Shown here: positions 16,355 to 24,396 of the stretch, piece by piece | Numbering within the stretch: the stretch's first letter is position 1 | Layout of the letters: every line of letters starts with the position of its first letter | From: UBA9926 sp913052075 | Lineage (GTDB): Bacteria; Pseudomonadota; Gammaproteobacteria; Pseudomonadales; Azotimanducaceae | Length of the DNA stretch: 35,227 nt | Direction of reading: 5' to 3' | Assembly: GCA_913052075.1 (NCBI GenBank) | Contig: CAJXDD010000006.1 | Location: 1-35,227 of the forward strand | Made by a program: the position numbers and the translations under genes | Notes under the pieces: model-generated | What the model was told of the DNA's origin: nothing | Databases searched by the model: none | The model's input: the letters and a program-made list of their open reading frames with translations, nothing else

Positions 16355-17074
16355 TTATGACAGGTACATGCCCCCATTAACCTTTAGCGTCTCTCCTGTG
16401 ATGTAGCCAGCCTGGTCCGAGCAAAGGAACGCTACCAATGCCGCGACATCATCTACTGACCCTAAACGGTTGGCGGGGATGCGCTTTAGCATCTCTTCGC
16501 GCTGAGCATCACTCAACGCCTCTGTCATGTCTGTTTCAATAAAACCGGGGGCTACCGCATTGACCGTAATGTTCCGCGCTGCCAATTCCGCAGCCAAAGC
16601 GCGAGTCATGCCCTCTAAGCCGGCTTTCGCTGCCGCGTAGTTGGCCTGCCCCGCGTTACCCATTCTGGCCACTACCGAGCTGAGGTTAACCACCCTTCCG
16701 TATCTCGCTTTCACCATGCCTTTGATCAAGCCTTGGGTGAGGAAAAATGTGCCCGACAAATTGCCCTCGATCACCCGACTCCATTCGGAGGATTTCATTC
16801 GAAGCGAAAGATTATCTTGATTAAACCCTGCGTTGTTTACGAGCAGTAGCGGCGCTTCCTCAGCTTTTTTAACCCGGTCTAGGAATTCATTAATCGATTC
16901 GAGCGAACTGATGTCTAAAATCTCACCCTGTCCATGACTGCTCAATTCACGACTGATCGATTCCGCCCCCTCATAGGACGTTGCCGTACCAACGACGTAA
17001 TGACCGGCTGCAGCCAGCTGGCGCGCGATACCGAGGCCTATCCCTCGCGAGGCTCCTGTGACCACTGCGATCAT
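16355..17074 (-). CDS. fabG: 3-oxoacyl-ACP reductase
   Basis: This NADPH-dependent short-chain dehydrogenase reduces beta-ketoacyl-ACP. The 239 residues include the nucleotide-binding TGASRGIGLGIA, NNAG in LLVNNAGFNQD, the catalytic Ser region VVNLSSVVARMGNAGQ, Tyr-x-x-x-Lys in NYAAAKAG, and the C-terminal GYITGETLKVNGGMYLS. The start overlaps the fabD stop as ATGA, showing translational coupling. Its place between fabD and acpP makes FabG the specific call among related reductases. Confidence 0.96.
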   Translation of the reverse strand: MIAVVTGASRGIGLGIARQLAAAGHYVVGTATSYEGAESISRELSSHGQGEILDISSLESINEFLDRVKKAEEAPLLLVNNAGFNQDNLSLRMKSSEWSRVIEGNLSGTFFLTQGLIKGMVKARYGRVVNLSSVVARMGNAGQANYAAAKAGLEGMTRALAAELAARNITVNAVAPGFIETDMTEALSDAQREEMLKRIPANRLGSVDDVAALVAFLCSDQAGYITGETLKVNGGMYLS

Positions 17075-17994
17075 TGATCGGCGCTCGCTAACAGCGCTGC
17101 GCTCGCGCTGCCGACCTGTTCGGTGGTTACTTGCCGTTCAATACGCTTAATCAGCCCAGACAGGACTTTCCCTGGACCGCACTCGATAAAGGTCTCGACG
17201 CCACCTTCCACTAAGTGCTGGATGGATTCGGTCCATCGAACAGCGCCAACCATCTGTGCTACCAAATTATTCCGGATGACCGCTGGGTCAGAGACTGTTT
17301 CAGCGACAACATTCTGTACAACCGAGATTCGAGGAGCAGAAAACGCAACCCTTTCCAGAGCTGTAGCCATTTGCTCTGCCGCACCCGCCATCAGGCGACT
17401 GTGAAAAGGCGCGCTCACATTGAGCGGCACTGCCCTTTTTGCCCCGCTGTCGAGGCATTGAGCGCAGGCTGTCTCGAGTGCTGCTTTGGTGCCTGAGATC
17501 ACGATTTGACCAGGTGCATTAAGATTGGCGGGTTCCACTGAGCCATCGGCTTCTAGCGTAACTGCTTCGCATATCGCCGCCACTTGATCGTCCGCAAGAC
17601 CCATGATTGCGGCCATACCACCTTCACCGATGGGGACAGCTGCTTGCATCAGCTGCCCTCTGGTTTGCACCAAGCTGACCGCGTCTTCGAATGCGATAAC
17701 TTCGCTAGCAACGAGCGCCGAATATTCCCCAAGACTGTGCCCGGCTACGAAGTCAGCGGTGAGTCCAGCGTTTCTGGCGACTAGCCAGAGCGCGTAGCTA
17801 GCAGTGAGTAGTGCAGGCTGGGTGAATTCAGTCGCGTTTAAACGGTCCTCAGGCCCGTTTTGGGTGAGTTCCCACAGGTCGTAGCCCAGAACGTCAGAAG
17901 CGCGCTTGAATACGGGTCCTACCTCTGGCTGAGAGTCAGAGAGCATGCCCACTGCTTGTGAGCCCTGCCCTGGAAAAACAAACGCTTTAGTCAC
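17071..17994 (-). CDS. fabD: Malonyl-CoA:ACP transacylase
   Basis: This enzyme moves malonyl from CoA to ACP. The 307 residues include FPGQGSQAVGM at the N-terminus, the active-site Ser87 in AGHSLGEYSA, the catalytic His in APFHSRLM and the C-terminal FIECGPGKVLSGLIKRI. The start is GTG at 17994, with AAGGGG eight bases upstream. It is preceded by a 216-bp spacer after rpmF, where plsX (and in enterics fabH) would normally be. Nothing in that spacer resembles either gene. Confidence 0.96.
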   Translation of the reverse strand: MTKAFVFPGQGSQAVGMLSDSQPEVGPVFKRASDVLGYDLWELTQNGPEDRLNATEFTQPALLTASYALWLVARNAGLTADFVAGHSLGEYSALVASEVIAFEDAVSLVQTRGQLMQAAVPIGEGGMAAIMGLADDQVAAICEAVTLEADGSVEPANLNAPGQIVISGTKAALETACAQCLDSGAKRAVPLNVSAPFHSRLMAGAAEQMATALERVAFSAPRISVVQNVVAETVSDPAVIRNNLVAQMVGAVRWTESIQHLVEGGVETFIECGPGKVLSGLIKRIERQVTTEQVGSASAALLASADQ

Positions 17995-18173
17995 AAACGA
18001 TCCCCTTTATATAGAATGGCTGGGCGCGCTGGGTACTTGTACCTTTCGGTCAGGCGCAGTGTGCCACCAGCGTCAGTGGCCCCAGCCAGCGCATCAGCCT
18101 TCAGTTTTTTGCTCGTCTATCGCTCGAGATAGGCGGGCAGCCGACGCAGTGGCCATCGAAGAATTGGCTGCCC

Positions 18174-18207
18174 TCTCTCGCGTCTTGCGGAGCAAAGGCG
18201 CGAGAGA
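18174..18207 (-). other. Strong hairpin just downstream of rpmF
   Basis: A perfect 9-bp stem (TCTCTCGCG/CGCGAGAGA) encloses a smaller TTGC/GCAA stem. It starts three bases after the rpmF stop. No T-run follows, so it may act as an mRNA processing or stability element, or partial terminator, between the high-demand ribosomal protein and the fab genes. Confidence 0.5.
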
Positions 18208-18210
18208 ATC

Positions 18211-18393
18211 CTACTCGTCGTCGCCAGACTTCGTGACCTTTTTGCCCCGGTAAAAGCCGTCTGCAGTCACATGGTGACGCCGATGGGTTTCACCCGTGGT
18301 CGGGTCTTCGGACAGTGTGGATGATTTGAGATGATCGTGCGCTCGACGCATGCCTCGCTTCGATCGAGATACTTTATTTTGTTGAACAGCCAT
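18211..18393 (-). CDS. rpmF: 50S ribosomal protein L32
   Basis: A 60-residue basic protein opening with MAVQQNKVSRSKRGMRRAHD, the L32 signature, followed by ETHRRHHVTADGFYRGKKV. It lacks the CxxC zinc pairs of some bacterial L32 proteins, as in enteric homologues. A strong AGGGAGAAGGAGG ribosome binding site precedes the ATG. It follows yceD after a 177-bp spacer, as is common. Confidence 0.96.
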   Translation of the reverse strand: MAVQQNKVSRSKRGMRRAHDHLKSSTLSEDPTTGETHRRHHVTADGFYRGKKVTKSGDDE

Positions 18394-18570
18394 GCGGCCT
18401 CCTTCTCCCTGTTAAGTCGTGACAATGGCTAACCAGCGCTAAATGCCATTGGCGTCACTTTGATTTTTCCAGTTGTTGCCTGAGCTCACGAGTTACGTGA
18501 CTCATGTGCTACCTATTCAACGCCGGTAGCTTAAACATCGATTTCAATCTCGATCATTCGATGTCAGTGC

Positions 18571-19236
18571 TCACTCGGTCTCGCTCGCCCTTTCGTTATC
18601 CATCATTGCCCGCAGGTGCGCGAAAGGTTTGCGTGTCTCTACCGACTCTATTGACGGAGCAACATTGTTTGATCGATTTTGCTCTAAGCGCTTCTCACTC
18701 GAAGCGAAACTTTTTGGCGAATTTTGAGCCTCCTCAAAAGGTTGCTCCTTTGCGTTCTCTGCGTTGCTCGCATCAGCGCTCTGGCCAATGGCATCTTGCT
18801 CGCAGTTTGCATGTCTCGGTGCCATCGGTATAGCGAGCAAAATAGGATCCTCGATAATATCAACGAGGTGTATCCATTTGCCGTCCGCAACAATCCCGTC
18901 TTCGTTTTGATTGAGCTTGCTGAGGGTCTCCTCTTGTTCAACGATGATCAAACTAAAGTCAGCTTCAAGATCGAGCATCAGCGATTGATCACATCTGACG
19001 CAGTCACTCGCCATCTGCCAATTACAGCGACCCCTAACTGTCGGCCTGCGCCTATTGTCACGATCAAAGGACAAATGGACTTCGATATCAGGTAGCCCCT
19101 CGTCCATGACACCATCCGGCGACAATGCGTCAAGCACGCGTGCCGAGTTGGAGGGTTTGAAAACACCCTCAATTTCGCTTGCTTGGTCAACTAGCTGAGC
19201 CCAAATAAATCGCTTTTTCATGGGGTCTGCTGACAT
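18571..19236 (-). CDS. yceD: YceD/DUF177-family protein
   Basis: A DUF177 protein, linked in bacteria and plastids to 23S rRNA accumulation. Family marks are the CVRCDQ motif, VDIIEDPILLAIPMAPRH followed by a Cys, and the C-terminal KPFAHLRAMM. It is longer than the roughly 175-residue enteric form (221 residues here) because of an acidic, low-complexity insert at about residues 150-195. Two starts are possible: ATG 19236 and ATG 19221 (MKKRFIWAQL). A good promoter at 19245-19273 predicts transcription from about 19238. The upstream ATG would then be nearly leaderless, and 19221 may be the true start. Confidence 0.85.
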   Translation of the reverse strand: MSADPMKKRFIWAQLVDQASEIEGVFKPSNSARVLDALSPDGVMDEGLPDIEVHLSFDRDNRRRPTVRGRCNWQMASDCVRCDQSLMLDLEADFSLIIVEQEETLSKLNQNEDGIVADGKWIHLVDIIEDPILLAIPMAPRHANCEQDAIGQSADASNAENAKEQPFEEAQNSPKSFASSEKRLEQNRSNNVAPSIESVETRKPFAHLRAMMDNERASETE

Positions 19237-19244
19237 GGGGGCGC

Positions 19245-19273
19245 ATCTTAGGCATCCTAATGTTGCCTGTCAA
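19245..19273 (-). promoter_or_regulatory. Sigma-70-type promoter for yceD-rpmF-fab genes
   Basis: On the minus strand a perfect -35 TTGACA (19273-19268) is followed by a 17-base spacer and TAAGAT (19250-19245), four of six -10 matches. Transcription would start near 19238. This is the clearest promoter in the window and the expected place for the operon's main one. Confidence 0.7.
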
Positions 19274-19313
19274 AAGGTAATTCGACATCAAACCTTCAGG
19301 ACATCAGCGCCCC

Positions 19314-19925
19314 ATGGTTCAAATTATTCTTGCATCGACCTCTCCCTCGCGAAGACGAATCCTTGAAGATCTGCGGCTTCCGTTCGTTGCAACCCCCCCG
19401 GTCTTCGATGAGATAAGAAATAAAGATGCGCTACCAGCGGATCTCGCCTTATCCAACGGTATGGGAAAAGCACTGAGCATTTCGGAAGACTTGCCGCCCC
19501 ATCACTGGGTTTTGGGCTCTGACCAAGTCGCCTTCAATGACGAGGGAGAACGGTTTCATAAAGCATCGAGTCTGGAGGATGCGGAGCATCAGCTAACACG
19601 TTGCGCGGGCCATTGGCTTCATTTCGCCACCAGCCTCGCTATCGTGCAAGGAGGGACGGTGCTGTTTAAGCATGTAGAGCAATATTCAGTGAAATTTCGA
19701 GCCATGACGCCAAGCGCGATCCGCGACTATGTGTTGGCAGAGCAGCCCGTTGGATGCGCCGGGAGTTTTAAGGCGGAAACTGCGGGTTGGCGACTGTTTA
19801 GTGATGCTAGTGGCCGGGATATTAGGTCGCTGTATGGGTTGCCCATTCTTGCCTTATTCGATTTCGCTGATGAGCAAAAAGTCAGGCTTCCGTACCAAGG
19901 GATTGACGATCGTCCGCGCCGATAG
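19314..19925 (+). CDS. Maf/YceF-like nucleotide pyrophosphatase
   Basis: A 203-residue Maf-family protein that hydrolyses non-canonical or modified nucleoside triphosphates to the monophosphate. It opens with ILASTSPSRRRIL, has VLGSDQVA (the YceF-type Asp-Gln), and PVGCAGSFKAETAGWRLF followed by SGRDIRSLYGLPIL. The GCAGSFK motif favours the YceF subgroup (7-methyl-GTP pyrophosphatase in E. coli) over the dTTP/UTP type. Its 3' end overlaps the 3' end of rluC by 44 bp. The overlap covers its last 14 codons, which are not conserved. Confidence 0.88.
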   Translation: MVQIILASTSPSRRRILEDLRLPFVATPPVFDEIRNKDALPADLALSNGMGKALSISEDLPPHHWVLGSDQVAFNDEGERFHKASSLEDAEHQLTRCAGHWLHFATSLAIVQGGTVLFKHVEQYSVKFRAMTPSAIRDYVLAEQPVGCAGSFKAETAGWRLFSDASGRDIRSLYGLPILALFDFADEQKVRLPYQGIDDRPRR

Positions 19926-20886
19926 ACCCTTCGTACTCATATCGATCGGCAAGTTCAAAGAAAGCGTCTGGGGTGGGTGCCTGAAGATTCAGCCGAATCA
20001 CCTCTTGATCACTTCCCCCGGCCGAGTATCGAGAGGTTTTGAGGCTTGAGGCATGCAACATCATCCTCCTTGGCGTCAATTTCGCGTCTTTTACCGCATT
20101 GCCGTATTTAGGATCACCAATGATCGGGTGCCCACTTGCCGCAGCGTGTACTCGGATTTGATGCATTCTGCCTGTGATGGGCCGAGCCCGAAGCCAGGTC
20201 ATCCCAGAGAGTCGGCGGATCACCTCAAACTGTGTTATCGATTCCTTTCCAGTTTCATCCACTCGGCAAACGCGCTCGCCGCTGTCTAGCCTCATTTTCG
20301 AAAGTCGAAGATCCACTCTCCGTATCCGAGTGGGCCAATGACCGTGGACGATGAGCTCGTACTGCTTGATGAGCCCTCTCTTTTCCCGAAGGCTGCTCTG
20401 AAAACGCCGAAGAAAGGACCGTTTCTTAGCTAGCACCAATAGACCAGAGGTGTCTCGATCAATCCGGTGGGCCAGTTCGATGTAAGGCAAATCGGGGCGC
20501 TGGCTTCTGATGGCCTCAATGACACCCGCTTGAATACCGCTGCCTCCGTGTACAGCGAGGCCGGCGCGTTTGTTGAGGATGAGGTGCTGCTCAGTTTCCT
20601 CCAGAATATCATCGAGGATGGGAATGAACCGTGTTGTTGTTTTGGCATTCGAGGATTCCATCCGCATAGGCGGCAGCCTTACCCAATCGGCAAGACTCAA
20701 TTTCGCGTGAGGTTTCGCCCGCTTCCCGTTGATCCTTACCTCTCCTTTTCGAATCATGCGATAGATACGGGACTTGGGAACGTTCTTAAGGCGCTTGATA
20801 AGGAAATTATCTAGACGCTGCCCCTCATTGGAAGCCTCGATCTGCACTTGCTTGGACGACTGATGGGTTTCCTGAACATCCTTCAT
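19882..20886 (-). CDS. rluC: 23S rRNA pseudouridine synthase, RluC type
   Basis: This enzyme makes pseudouridines in 23S rRNA. The 334 residues have an N-terminal S4 RNA-binding domain (QRLDNFLIKRLKNVPKSRIYRMIRKGEVRING) and a RluA-type catalytic domain with Asp in ELAHRIDRDTSGLLVLAKK (about residue 142). The later ITGRMHQIRVH and IGDPKYG are conserved. The divergent position next to rne is the same as in E. coli and Pseudomonas, which supports RluC over RluD. The stop lies inside the 3' end of maf. Confidence 0.93.
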   Translation of the reverse strand: MKDVQETHQSSKQVQIEASNEGQRLDNFLIKRLKNVPKSRIYRMIRKGEVRINGKRAKPHAKLSLADWVRLPPMRMESSNAKTTTRFIPILDDILEETEQHLILNKRAGLAVHGGSGIQAGVIEAIRSQRPDLPYIELAHRIDRDTSGLLVLAKKRSFLRRFQSSLREKRGLIKQYELIVHGHWPTRIRRVDLRLSKMRLDSGERVCRVDETGKESITQFEVIRRLSGMTWLRARPITGRMHQIRVHAAASGHPIIGDPKYGNAVKDAKLTPRRMMLHASSLKTSRYSAGGSDQEVIRLNLQAPTPDAFFELADRYEYEGSIGADDRQSLGTEA

Positions 20887-21142
20887 AGTAAAAAGCCACT
20901 TAGATCAATTAGATAATTGTATAGAAAACTGGTAGTCTTGCCGCGCGATGGAGTTTTGAACGAAATTGCAAAGCCTCGGTTTACACCAGCGAGCTAGCGC
21001 ATCGGAGAATAGGCGTTACCATCGTTAAGGTCTAGCAATGATCGATCTTTGCACTAACACTTTAGGCGTTATCGAAAAATAAAGCCGCTTCATCACAGGC
21101 ATTTGAGAGTGTTAGCAAATGAAAAGGTGCACCGGTTTCTGA

Positions 21143-21232
21143 CTGGAGGCCCAAAAAAATGAGCATCCTAGATGGATCGCTCAGGAGCTCACTAAAAGTA
21201 ACTCAATTGTGAAAAAAGATAGCCGCCTCCAG
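21143..21232 (+). promoter_or_regulatory. Inverted repeat able to mask a ribosome binding site in the rne leader
   Basis: CTGGAGGC (21143-21150) is perfectly complementary to GCCTCCAG (21225-21232). The left arm contains the GGAGG ahead of the small reading frame at 21159-21212. Pairing would hide that site and loop out the whole frame. Confidence 0.4.
21159..21212 (+). CDS. Possible 17-codon leader peptide upstream of rne
   Basis: ATG at 21159 is preceded by GGAGG with nine-base spacing and opens a frame encoding MSILDGSLRSSLKVTQL before TGA. The peptide resembles nothing I know and has no run of one amino acid typical of attenuation. The case rests on the strong ribosome binding site and the enclosing inverted repeat. 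It may be chance. Confidence 0.25.
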   Translation: MSILDGSLRSSLKVTQL

Positions 21233-21578
21233 GTATTTTAGGGGCGAGCGATATAAGTACAGATGAGACGAACCAGTTTTCGTCTAAAGAAAAGCGCGTG
21301 GCGCTGGCATTAAGAACATATTTCGACCGCTGTGGACACCCCGCGGCGGATAAGAAATTAAGGGTTTAGAAAACTAACTGGAGGTAAACGGTTCGGCCGA
21401 ATCATGAGCTGACCGATACATGGCTAATAAGCTGAGATTTATTTAGCGTTCGTGCAGGAACAAGTCTTTTGACGCGGCAACGAGCAAACGATTGAGGAGC
21501 CCCAGGGGCGTATGAGCACAGTTCATCCGGCTCGTCTTTGAAAGAGAAGGCTTCAAAACCTGGAATCTCAGGAGGTGT

Positions 21579-21627
21579 ATTGAAAACGCATACCCATCTC
21601 ATCAAGATTGGTACGCGCGTTTTCAAT
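21579..21627 (+). promoter_or_regulatory. Long stem-loop in the rne leader
   Basis: An 11-bp perfect stem (ATTGAAAACGC/GCGTTTTCAAT) is extended by a TACC/GGTA stem after a small internal loop. It is the strongest structure near rne and is a candidate for RNase E autoregulatory recognition, by analogy with the enteric rne leader hairpin. Confidence 0.45.
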
Positions 21628-21650
21628 CCGAGCCTAACATCGGTGGCTTT

Positions 21651-21678
21651 TAGTACTCGCTTGGTAGTACTCGCTAGG
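21651..21678. repeat. 14-bp tandem duplication in the rne leader
   Basis: TAGTACTCGCTTGG is followed directly by TAGTACTCGCTAGG, 13 of 14 bases identical, about 75 bp before the rne start. Confidence 0.7.
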
Positions 21679-21707
21679 ACGCTTACCCAGACTACTTTCA
21701 CCCTAAC

Positions 21708-21723
21708 GATCGCGTAAGCGATC
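21708..21723 (+). other. GNRA-tetraloop hairpin before rne
   Basis: A six-base-pair stem (GATCGC/GCGATC) is capped by GTAA, a GNRA-type tetraloop, ending 31 bases ahead of the rne ATG. It leaves the AAAAGGG ribosome binding site unpaired. Confidence 0.5.
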
Positions 21724-21754
21724 ACCGCCAGTGCCCGATTAAAAGGGTACATCC

Positions 21755-24391
21755 ATGAAGAGAATGCTTATCAATGCGACGCACTCGGAAGAGTTACGTG
21801 TCGCCCTCGTCGATGGCCAAAAACTTTACGATTTAGATATCGAGAGCTTGGCTAGAGATCAAAAGAAATCAAACATTTACAAAGGAAAAGTCACTCGTGT
21901 CGAGCCTAGTCTCGAGGCGGCTTTCGTCGATTTTGGCGGTAATCGTCACGGGTTTTTGCCCCTTAAAGAAATTTCTCGAGCCTATTTCAAGCCTGGTGCC
22001 TCAACCCAGAGGGGAAGGATCAACATCGCCGATGTGCTGTCCGAGGGACAGGAACTCATTGTCCAAGTAGACAAAGAGGAACGCGGAAGCAAGGGCGCTG
22101 CCCTCACTACTTTTTACAGTCTTGCTGGTCGGTATCTCGTACTCATGCCAAACAATCCGCGAGCTGGAGGAATTAGCCGTCGCATTGAGGGCGAGGAGCG
22201 TGAGGGGTTGCGCGACGCGCTCTCTGAGCTCGAGATACCAAAGGACATGGGTATCATCGTGCGCACTGCCGGCGTTGGACGCAGCGCAGAAGAGTTAAAG
22301 CTTGATCTAAATTATCTGTTGCAACTTGCTGATGCGATTAAGATTGCTGCCGACAGCCAGTCTGCTCCGTTCCTGATTTACCAGGAAGGCGACGTCATCA
22401 CTCGCGCCGTGCGCGACTACATGCGAGATGATATTGGTGAAATCTTAATCGATACAGACGCGGCGTTTGAGCAGGCGTCAGGCTTTGTTGGCCAAGTCAT
22501 GCCGCATCTGAAATCAAGAGTAAAGCGCTACAACAGTGATGTGCCCTTATTTAATCGGTATCAAATTGAGGGGCAAATAGAGTCTGCATTCCAGCGTGAA
22601 GTCCGCCTGCCCTCCGGGGGATCTATCGTGATTGACCCGACTGAGGCATTGGTGTCTATCGACATTAATAGCGCACGAGCGACCAAGGGCTCTGACATCG
22701 AAGAGACAGCGCTCAATACGAATCTTGAAGCGGCAGATGAAATCTGCCGACAACTGCGTATCCGTGATATCGGTGGATTGGTCGTTATTGATTTTATTGA
22801 TATGAACCTACCGAAGCATCAGCGGGCCGTTGAAAACCGAATGCGCGAAGCGCTTGAATTGGATCGAGCAAAGATCCAATTGAACAAAATCTCTAAATTT
22901 GGCTTATTGGAAATGAGTCGGCAACGGATGAGGCCGTCGCTTAGAGAAACAAGCCACGTGGTTTGTCCCCGCTGTGAGGGTCTGGGAACGATTCGAGACA
23001 TTGAATCCACAGCACTTGCCCTACTGCGCGTCATTCAGGAAGAAGCGCTCAAAGAGTCAACTGCTCAAGTTCGCGCCTTTGTCCCTGTTAACGTGGCAGC
23101 GTTCGTGCTCAACGAGAAGCGGCCGGTAGTGCTGGATATTGAGAATAGACACTCCCTTCGAGTCATTATTGCCCCTGTTCAGGATATGCAGACACCGCAT
23201 TACCGCGTTGAGCGGCTTAGAACCGGAGACATTGAAGACACTGACCAAGACACCGCAAGTTACGACATCCAGCCAATTGCCGAAGAAGATTCGCCCGAGA
23301 CTGAGCTGGAGCTTAGGCCTACTACAACCGAAAAAGCAGTGGTGACGGGCGGCCGGTTAAATGGTTCGGTTGATGAATCTGTCTCAACCATCAGTCAAGC
23401 GACTGAACACGAGGGCGAAGCGCCACAACCGCCAGCCAAGACAACGAAACCCACGAATAATCGCCGGAAGAGGAAATCGAAAGCCAAGCCAGCGAAAAAG
23501 AAAAGCTTGCTTCAGCGGGTGATAGCAGCGCTGCTGGGCGAAACCGGCGGCAAATCCAAGGGTAAATCCAAACCAAAACCCAAGCCAAACCGCACTAAGG
23601 CAAACCGGTCATCGAAACCTCCGGGTGAGGATTCAGTAAACGTCCAGCCTTCTTCACCAGAGACCAGCACAGGTTCACCCAATGAAGATCGACCTCGTGC
23701 CGATAACGATAACAGAAGGCGTCGAAGAGGAAGGGGCAAACCAAAAACCGAACTTCAAAATTCCACAGGCAATGACGAAGCGATACGAAACGACGCTGCT
23801 TTGCAAACTGACGGTGCCACGAGTGACCAGGAAGTTGGTATTGAAGAGTCCTCCGATCGACGTCTCAACGCTAACCGCTCCAGAACGCGCAACCGAAGTC
23901 GGTCAAGACGAGCTGAATCGATCGTTTCCGAGCAAGTTACTGAGGAACTGACAGATGCTGTTGCCGAGGGCGCGACAGTCGAGCCCTCGCCAGTGCCCGA
24001 GCTCTCCCCCGCTGAATCTGCGTCCGCGCATGCGGCAGAGGTAGTGGCAGAAGAAAGTGCTACCGTCAGCGATGCTGAAACGCTCGAAAGCGGCAACGAG
24101 AATGAGCGAAGTGATGAACCAGTCTCGGCTGATCTCACCGAGCCGGCAATCAGCCGTGTCGAGGCAGACCCTGGCAGCACATCCCGCGCGTCGGGGCGGC
24201 CCTCCGAATGGGGGATGGTTGATAATGACCCCCGGAAGTTTCCAAATCCGATTCAAGATGGGGTTGTGCTGCTTGAGGTTGTCGTTGAGGAATACGTTAA
24301 TGCATTCCCTTACATCGCAAGAGAGCTAGACGAGTCTCATCCAAGTCTGTGGCAACGAGTCAGTAACGACCCACGTGCAGGTTTGAAGTAA
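21755..24391 (+). CDS. rne: Ribonuclease E
   Basis: This 878-residue endoribonuclease is the core of the RNA degradosome. It has MKRMLINATHSEELRVALVDG, the S1 domain (YKGKVTRVEPSLEAAFVDFG), the catalytic Mg-binding Asp residues in VSIDINS (about 301) and VIDFIDMN (about 345), and the Zn-link CPRCEG near 404, all at E. coli-like positions. After about residue 520 the protein is disordered, Lys/Arg- then acid-rich. A short amphipathic stretch KSLLQRVIAALLGE near 583-597 sits where E. coli has its membrane-targeting helix. The arginine-rich RNRSRSRR would bind RNA. It is longer and more scaffold-like than RNase G. The gene ends five bases before the convergent murB stop. Confidence 0.97.
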   Translation: MKRMLINATHSEELRVALVDGQKLYDLDIESLARDQKKSNIYKGKVTRVEPSLEAAFVDFGGNRHGFLPLKEISRAYFKPGASTQRGRINIADVLSEGQELIVQVDKEERGSKGAALTTFYSLAGRYLVLMPNNPRAGGISRRIEGEEREGLRDALSELEIPKDMGIIVRTAGVGRSAEELKLDLNYLLQLADAIKIAADSQSAPFLIYQEGDVITRAVRDYMRDDIGEILIDTDAAFEQASGFVGQVMPHLKSRVKRYNSDVPLFNRYQIEGQIESAFQREVRLPSGGSIVIDPTEALVSIDINSARATKGSDIEETALNTNLEAADEICRQLRIRDIGGLVVIDFIDMNLPKHQRAVENRMREALELDRAKIQLNKISKFGLLEMSRQRMRPSLRETSHVVCPRCEGLGTIRDIESTALALLRVIQEEALKESTAQVRAFVPVNVAAFVLNEKRPVVLDIENRHSLRVIIAPVQDMQTPHYRVERLRTGDIEDTDQDTASYDIQPIAEEDSPETELELRPTTTEKAVVTGGRLNGSVDESVSTISQATEHEGEAPQPPAKTTKPTNNRRKRKSKAKPAKKKSLLQRVIAALLGETGGKSKGKSKPKPKPNRTKANRSSKPPGEDSVNVQPSSPETSTGSPNEDRPRADNDNRRRRRGRGKPKTELQNSTGNDEAIRNDAALQTDGATSDQEVGIEESSDRRLNANRSRTRNRSRSRRAESIVSEQVTEELTDAVAEGATVEPSPVPELSPAESASAHAAEVVAEESATVSDAETLESGNENERSDEPVSADLTEPAISRVEADPGSTSRASGRPSEWGMVDNDPRKFPNPIQDGVVLLEVVVEEYVNAFPYIARELDESHPSLWQRVSNDPRAGLK

Positions 24392-24396
24392 GATAG

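Larger units (their letters stand above)
20887..21754 (+). promoter_or_regulatory. Long structured region between rluC and rne, probably the rne leader
   Basis: This 868-bp region has no conserved protein-coding gene. RNase E genes in enterics have a long 5' untranslated region through which RNase E limits its own mRNA, and this one appears suited to that. Dyads are seen at 21048-21119 (CTAACACT/AGTGTTAG plus TTTG/CAAA after a bulge), 21143-21232, 21266-21285 (AGACGAA/TTCGTCT), 21579-21627 and 21708-21723. A 14-bp tandem repeat lies at 21651-21678. TATAAG near 21252 could be a -10, but no good -35 accompanies it. The transcription start is not determined. Confidence 0.55.

Noticed and set aside
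21402..21752. 116-codon minus-strand frame upstream of rne
   Set aside because: It lies over the structured rne leader, has no family resemblance and no good ribosome binding site. It is most likely chance.
23755..24180. Long antisense frame within the 3' part of rne
   Set aside because: It is an effect of the Glu/Ala/Ser-rich disordered RNase E tail being read backwards as a low-complexity Ser/Ala sequence.
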